Of a stretch of DNA of 64,000 bases, positions 61,666-64,000 are shown one piece after another. Under the pieces are notes generated by a model. It worked only from the letters and a program-made list of their open reading frames with translations. It had not been told where the DNA came from and ran no database searches. Each line of letters starts with the position of its first letter. Position 1 is the stretch's first letter. The DNA lies in the NCBI RefSeq assembly GCF_032337115.1, contig NZ_JAVXZY010000005.1, positions 186,001 to 250,000 of the forward strand, in the 5' to 3' direction. Both the position numbers and the translations under genes were made by a program. Source of the DNA: Roseateles_C aquae (lineage in GTDB: Bacteria; Pseudomonadota; Gammaproteobacteria; Burkholderiales; Burkholderiaceae_C).

Positions 61666-62997
61666 TCAATGCTCCACATAGCTGGGCAGTTCGTCGACCA
61701 CCAGGGCGGGCCGCAGCAGGCCACCGTGGCCCACGTTGACGATGGATTGGCGGGCGCATCGGCCCAGCAGGCCAACCGGCTTGCCGCCATAGAGGAACAG
61801 CGATAGCACGTTGTGCATGGGCGGGCGTTGTTCGAGGTCGATCGTCACGGCTTCAGGCTTGGCGTCGATCAAGGCTTGCACCAGCAGCCGCCCGGCCAGC
61901 GCCTGTTCCACCAACAGCTGCCATTGCGCCGGCTTGCAGTCGCGGCCGACAAAGACGCCGCGGCCCCGTGTGTCGATGGCGGTCTTGAGCACAAAGCGAT
62001 GCGGCACCGCCAGCAACTCTGCGGCGGTCCATCGGGGAGCCTTGCATGCCGGGCCCAGGCAGCTGCTCGGCGCCACCAGGCGGTCAATGGCCGCGCACTG
62101 CGCTGCACTGAGCGTGCGGCGCACATCGTCCTCGAACAGCAGGGCGAGCGCGCGCTTGTTCTCGGCCACCATCATTGCGGGTAGGGGGCTGAGCGTACGC
62201 AGCTGTCCGCTGGCCATGGCCTCCAGAAGCGGACGTGCTTCCTCAGGGTCATGGCGCCAGGCGCACCAGTGGATCAGCCCGTCGGCGCCCAGCGTGGTGT
62301 CAATCTTGGTGAAGGCCAGATCGATCGGGCGCCCATCGGCCAAGACCTGGTCCTCCCGAAATACCAGTGATTGCACCGGGCCGATATAGGGCGCTGGCCC
62401 GCCCAGGCTGAGGGCGCGGTCGTGAAGTGTCTGAATGTCGTTGCGCAGCGGCTGGAACTCACTCCACAAGAACGCCAGCCTCGCCGGTTGGCGAGGGCTT
62501 CGTTCACGCATCAGCTGCAGGAAACCATCGGCGTTCTCGACCGCTTGAACGCGCTCGACAAGGTGGCGGTCGTAGAAATCGCTGGCCCGGAAGGCGCGAT
62601 TCACGATGCCGGTCAGCGTCAGGCCGCCCGGGCAATCGCTATTGCTCTCAAGCATCTGCCAGCGCCCGTCCGCGCCACGCATCAAGTCGAAACGGGCCAG
62701 CGGGATGTCGCGTTGGCCCGATGTGGCATGGGAGATGTAGGGCCTCAAATGGCGCAGCTCGGGAAAGCGTGCCTGGATGTCGGGCTCATCGCAATACAAA
62801 CGGTTGAGTTGCTCAAGCGCTTGCAGCACCAGCTGGGCGTCGCTCGCCAGCGCCGCATAGTCGCGGCTACGCAGCAAGCATGGCGTCAGCGCGACTGGCA
62901 GGGCAGTCGTGCCGTCATAGCGTGCGCCTTGATCCCACAACGTCTGCTGAAACTGCCGCAGCGATTGCTGAGATGCAGTATTGAATGCTGCCCCCAT
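61666..62997 (-). CDS. ATP-grasp-like ligase 1 (circularly permuted type)
   Basis: A 443-aa cytoplasmic protein, first gene of the three-gene minus-strand unit. MLESNSDCPGG (Glu117, Asn119, Asp121) fits the Mg-binding ExN motif of glutathionylspermidine-synthase-type ATP-grasps. RFVLKTAIDTRGRGVFVG (Lys near 338 and a Gly-rich loop) and LLVQALIDAKPEAVTIDLE fit the ATP-binding half. Such enzymes join a carboxylate to an amine via acyl phosphate. With the paralogue and MFS exporter it probably assembles an amide or short peptide. No close match to a named enzyme could be made by eye. Confidence 0.62.
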   Translation of the reverse strand: MGAAFNTASQQSLRQFQQTLWDQGARYDGTTALPVALTPCLLRSRDYAALASDAQLVLQALEQLNRLYCDEPDIQARFPELRHLRPYISHATSGQRDIPLARFDLMRGADGRWQMLESNSDCPGGLTLTGIVNRAFRASDFYDRHLVERVQAVENADGFLQLMRERSPRQPARLAFLWSEFQPLRNDIQTLHDRALSLGGPAPYIGPVQSLVFREDQVLADGRPIDLAFTKIDTTLGADGLIHWCAWRHDPEEARPLLEAMASGQLRTLSPLPAMMVAENKRALALLFEDDVRRTLSAAQCAAIDRLVAPSSCLGPACKAPRWTAAELLAVPHRFVLKTAIDTRGRGVFVGRDCKPAQWQLLVEQALAGRLLVQALIDAKPEAVTIDLEQRPPMHNVLSLFLYGGKPVGLLGRCARQSIVNVGHGGLLRPALVVDELPSYVEH

Positions 62998-63039
62998 GCT
63001 TGCGTCCCATTGTTTGGGGCGCTATTGCAGCGCAGATTT

Positions 63040-63064
63040 GTGACATGCGCATCGGCATTGTCAC
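63040..63064. promoter_or_regulatory. Inverted repeat GTGACA-N13-TGTCAC upstream of the ATP-grasp unit
   Basis: GTGACA (63040-63045) and TGTCAC (63059-63064) are exact inverse complements; inner TGC/GCA pairs extend the symmetry with one offset. It lies 43-67 bases upstream of the ligase start, where an operator would be expected. Confidence 0.4.
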
Positions 63065-63078
63065 CAAGCGGCATCGGG

Positions 63079-63927
63079 TCAATCCCTAATCTGTCCTCGC
63101 CAGTCCTGCTCGATGAAGCGGAGCACGCTGTCTTCGTGGTGCGGGCCTATCACCTGATGGGCCTCGTCCTTGACGGCGTCGATGGCATTGGCCACGGCGA
63201 TGCCACGGTGGGCGGCGCGCAGCATCTTGATGTCGTTGACATGATCGCCAAAGACGACGACCTCGCGTTCGTGCAGGCCGTAGCGCTCGGCCAGCGTCTT
63301 GATCGCCTGGTCCTTGGTGGCGCGGCGGTCGTGGACGGTCAGCCAGGGCCAGCCGGGCCGGTAGAGGTCTTCGGCCAGATGGGTCTCGACGGCGTCGCCG
63401 CACAGCGCGTCGATCTCGGCCTGCAAGGCCGCCAGCGGCGCCTCGCGTTCGACGACGACAAAAGTCACCGCCGGCGTGTGCAGCTCGTCCTGCAGCCGCG
63501 CACTGTGACGCAGCCGCGGGTCGGCATTGCGCAGGCGCTCGTCGACAAAGGCCTGCTGCGCCTCGTTGTGCACCGACTGGTAGAACAGCTGGTCACCCAG
63601 CGGGCCATGGGTCGAGACAAAGGGCATCAGGCCCTGGCGGCGTATCAGCGCAAAGATGGCCTGCGACAACGCCGGCTCCATGGTGTTGACCAGCTCATGC
63701 TCGCAGCTGGCCAGGTCGCTGATGTAGGCGCCGTTGGACGAGATCACCGGCAGCTTGAGCGGCAGCGGGCCGAGGATCTTGCGGATGGAGCTGACGTGGC
63801 GCGCACTGGCGACGGTGAACAGCAGGCCCTGATCGAGCAGGCGGCACAGGCCGGCACGGGTGCTGTCGGCCAGCTCGCCGCGCGGGTCCAGCAGCGTGCC
63901 GTCGAGATCGGAAACATAAAGCGTCAT
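63079..63927 (-). CDS. HAD-IIB (Cof-type) sugar-phosphate phosphatase
   Basis: A 282-aa protein from ATG 63925-63927. Motif I YVSDLDGTLLDPRGEL gives the nucleophile Asp7 and Asp9. A SNGAYISD motif II and the C-terminal FGDHVNDIKMLRAAHRGIAVANAIDAVKDEAH (motif III and IV) identify the Cof/YbiV subfamily, which dephosphorylates sugar phosphates and cofactors. It ends 82 bases before the ATP-grasp unit, on the same strand. Substrate unknown. Confidence 0.9.
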   Translation of the reverse strand: MTLYVSDLDGTLLDPRGELADSTRAGLCRLLDQGLLFTVASARHVSSIRKILGPLPLKLPVISSNGAYISDLASCEHELVNTMEPALSQAIFALIRRQGLMPFVSTHGPLGDQLFYQSVHNEAQQAFVDERLRNADPRLRHSARLQDELHTPAVTFVVVEREAPLAALQAEIDALCGDAVETHLAEDLYRPGWPWLTVHDRRATKDQAIKTLAERYGLHEREVVVFGDHVNDIKMLRAAHRGIAVANAIDAVKDEAHQVIGPHHEDSVLRFIEQDWRGQIRD

Positions 63928-63948
63928 GGCGACATCATCGCGGAAATG

Positions 63949-63970
63949 AAAAGCGGCCCCGCGGGGCCGC
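63949..63970 (-). terminator. Rho-independent terminator for a minus-strand gene beyond the right edge
   Basis: GCGGCCCC-GC-GGGGCCGC (63953-63970) is a perfect palindrome. On the minus strand it is followed by TTTT, so it ends a transcript that starts to the right of the window. Confidence 0.7.
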
Positions 63971-64000
63971 CTGGAGAGCGATTGAGGGCGATTGAGGGCG

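Noticed and set aside
63979..64000. Tandem GATTGAGGGCG at the right edge as a CRISPR-like array
   Set aside because: Only two 10-11 bp units with no spacers visible before the window ends.

Overview
The window is high-GC and densely coded. It reads as chromosome of a betaproteobacterium of the order Burkholderiales, probably near Roseateles, Rubrivivax or Leptothrix. Reasons: the core block argB, HAD 5'-nucleotidase, slmA, DUF815 ATPase, Nudix, hisI, hisE, hinT, tatA, tatB, tatC; several Bug/TctC-type binding proteins; a Liv-type ABC operon joined to acyl-CoA ligase genes; and PrpE, HppD and XdhAB. This placement is inferred from gene order and protein character only. I saw no tRNA, rRNA, CRISPR array, complete insertion sequence or prophage.

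Layout. 1-486 is the start of a phytanoyl-CoA-dioxygenase-like gene running off the left edge, in visibly AT-richer DNA. 656-2432 carries a lipoprotein alpha/beta hydrolase and a Crp/Fnr regulator. 2637-11851 is one long plus-strand unit: AMP-forming ligase, livG, livH, livM, binding protein, livF, a 99-aa protein and a phenylacetate-CoA-ligase-like enzyme. It looks like an uptake-and-activation system for an organic acid. A perfect 18-bp dyad lies between it and the divergent Crp/Fnr gene. 11860-14163 holds a cupin, an orphan Bug protein, a VOC protein and dtd. 14318-22060 is the core block, with an orphan LuxR-type response regulator inside it.

22108-30113 contains a glycerate kinase, a hemerythrin divergent from a second Crp/Fnr regulator, a large soluble histidine kinase, an HDOD protein and an M48 peptidase. 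30117-41211 is a purine salvage or catabolism locus: xdhA and xdhB divergent from a LysR gene, guanine deaminase, and a BMP/NupA-type ABC transporter; xdhC is absent. 41307-47571 holds a C40 peptidase, prpE, an exported M3 peptidase and a PhnD-like binding protein. 47581-53347 is a second uptake-and-activation unit: oxalyl-CoA-synthetase-like ligase, TctC/TctB/TctA transporter and a ketopantoate-reductase-family enzyme.

53368-55493 holds poorly characterised envelope genes, including a candidate Tat substrate coupled to a small membrane protein. 55591-58959 has a TetR gene with an apparent CTG start, a LysR gene, hppD and a VOC protein. 58969-62997 is a tight minus-strand cassette of two divergent paralogues resembling circularly permuted ATP-grasp ligases plus an MFS exporter. 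This is the best candidate for an undescribed system: synthesis and export of an unknown amide or peptide. A Cof-type HAD phosphatase closes the window.

Repeats add a second layer. (i) A 16-mer, GGGGTCAGGTCTTGCC, occurs three times exactly and twice with one mismatch, always inside genes and, for the exact copies, in three different reading frames. (ii) Three intergenic multi-hairpin elements share an architecture, and two show compensatory stem changes. (iii) A 97-bp tandem duplication between livH and livM repeats the end of livH and keeps a hairpin by paired substitutions.
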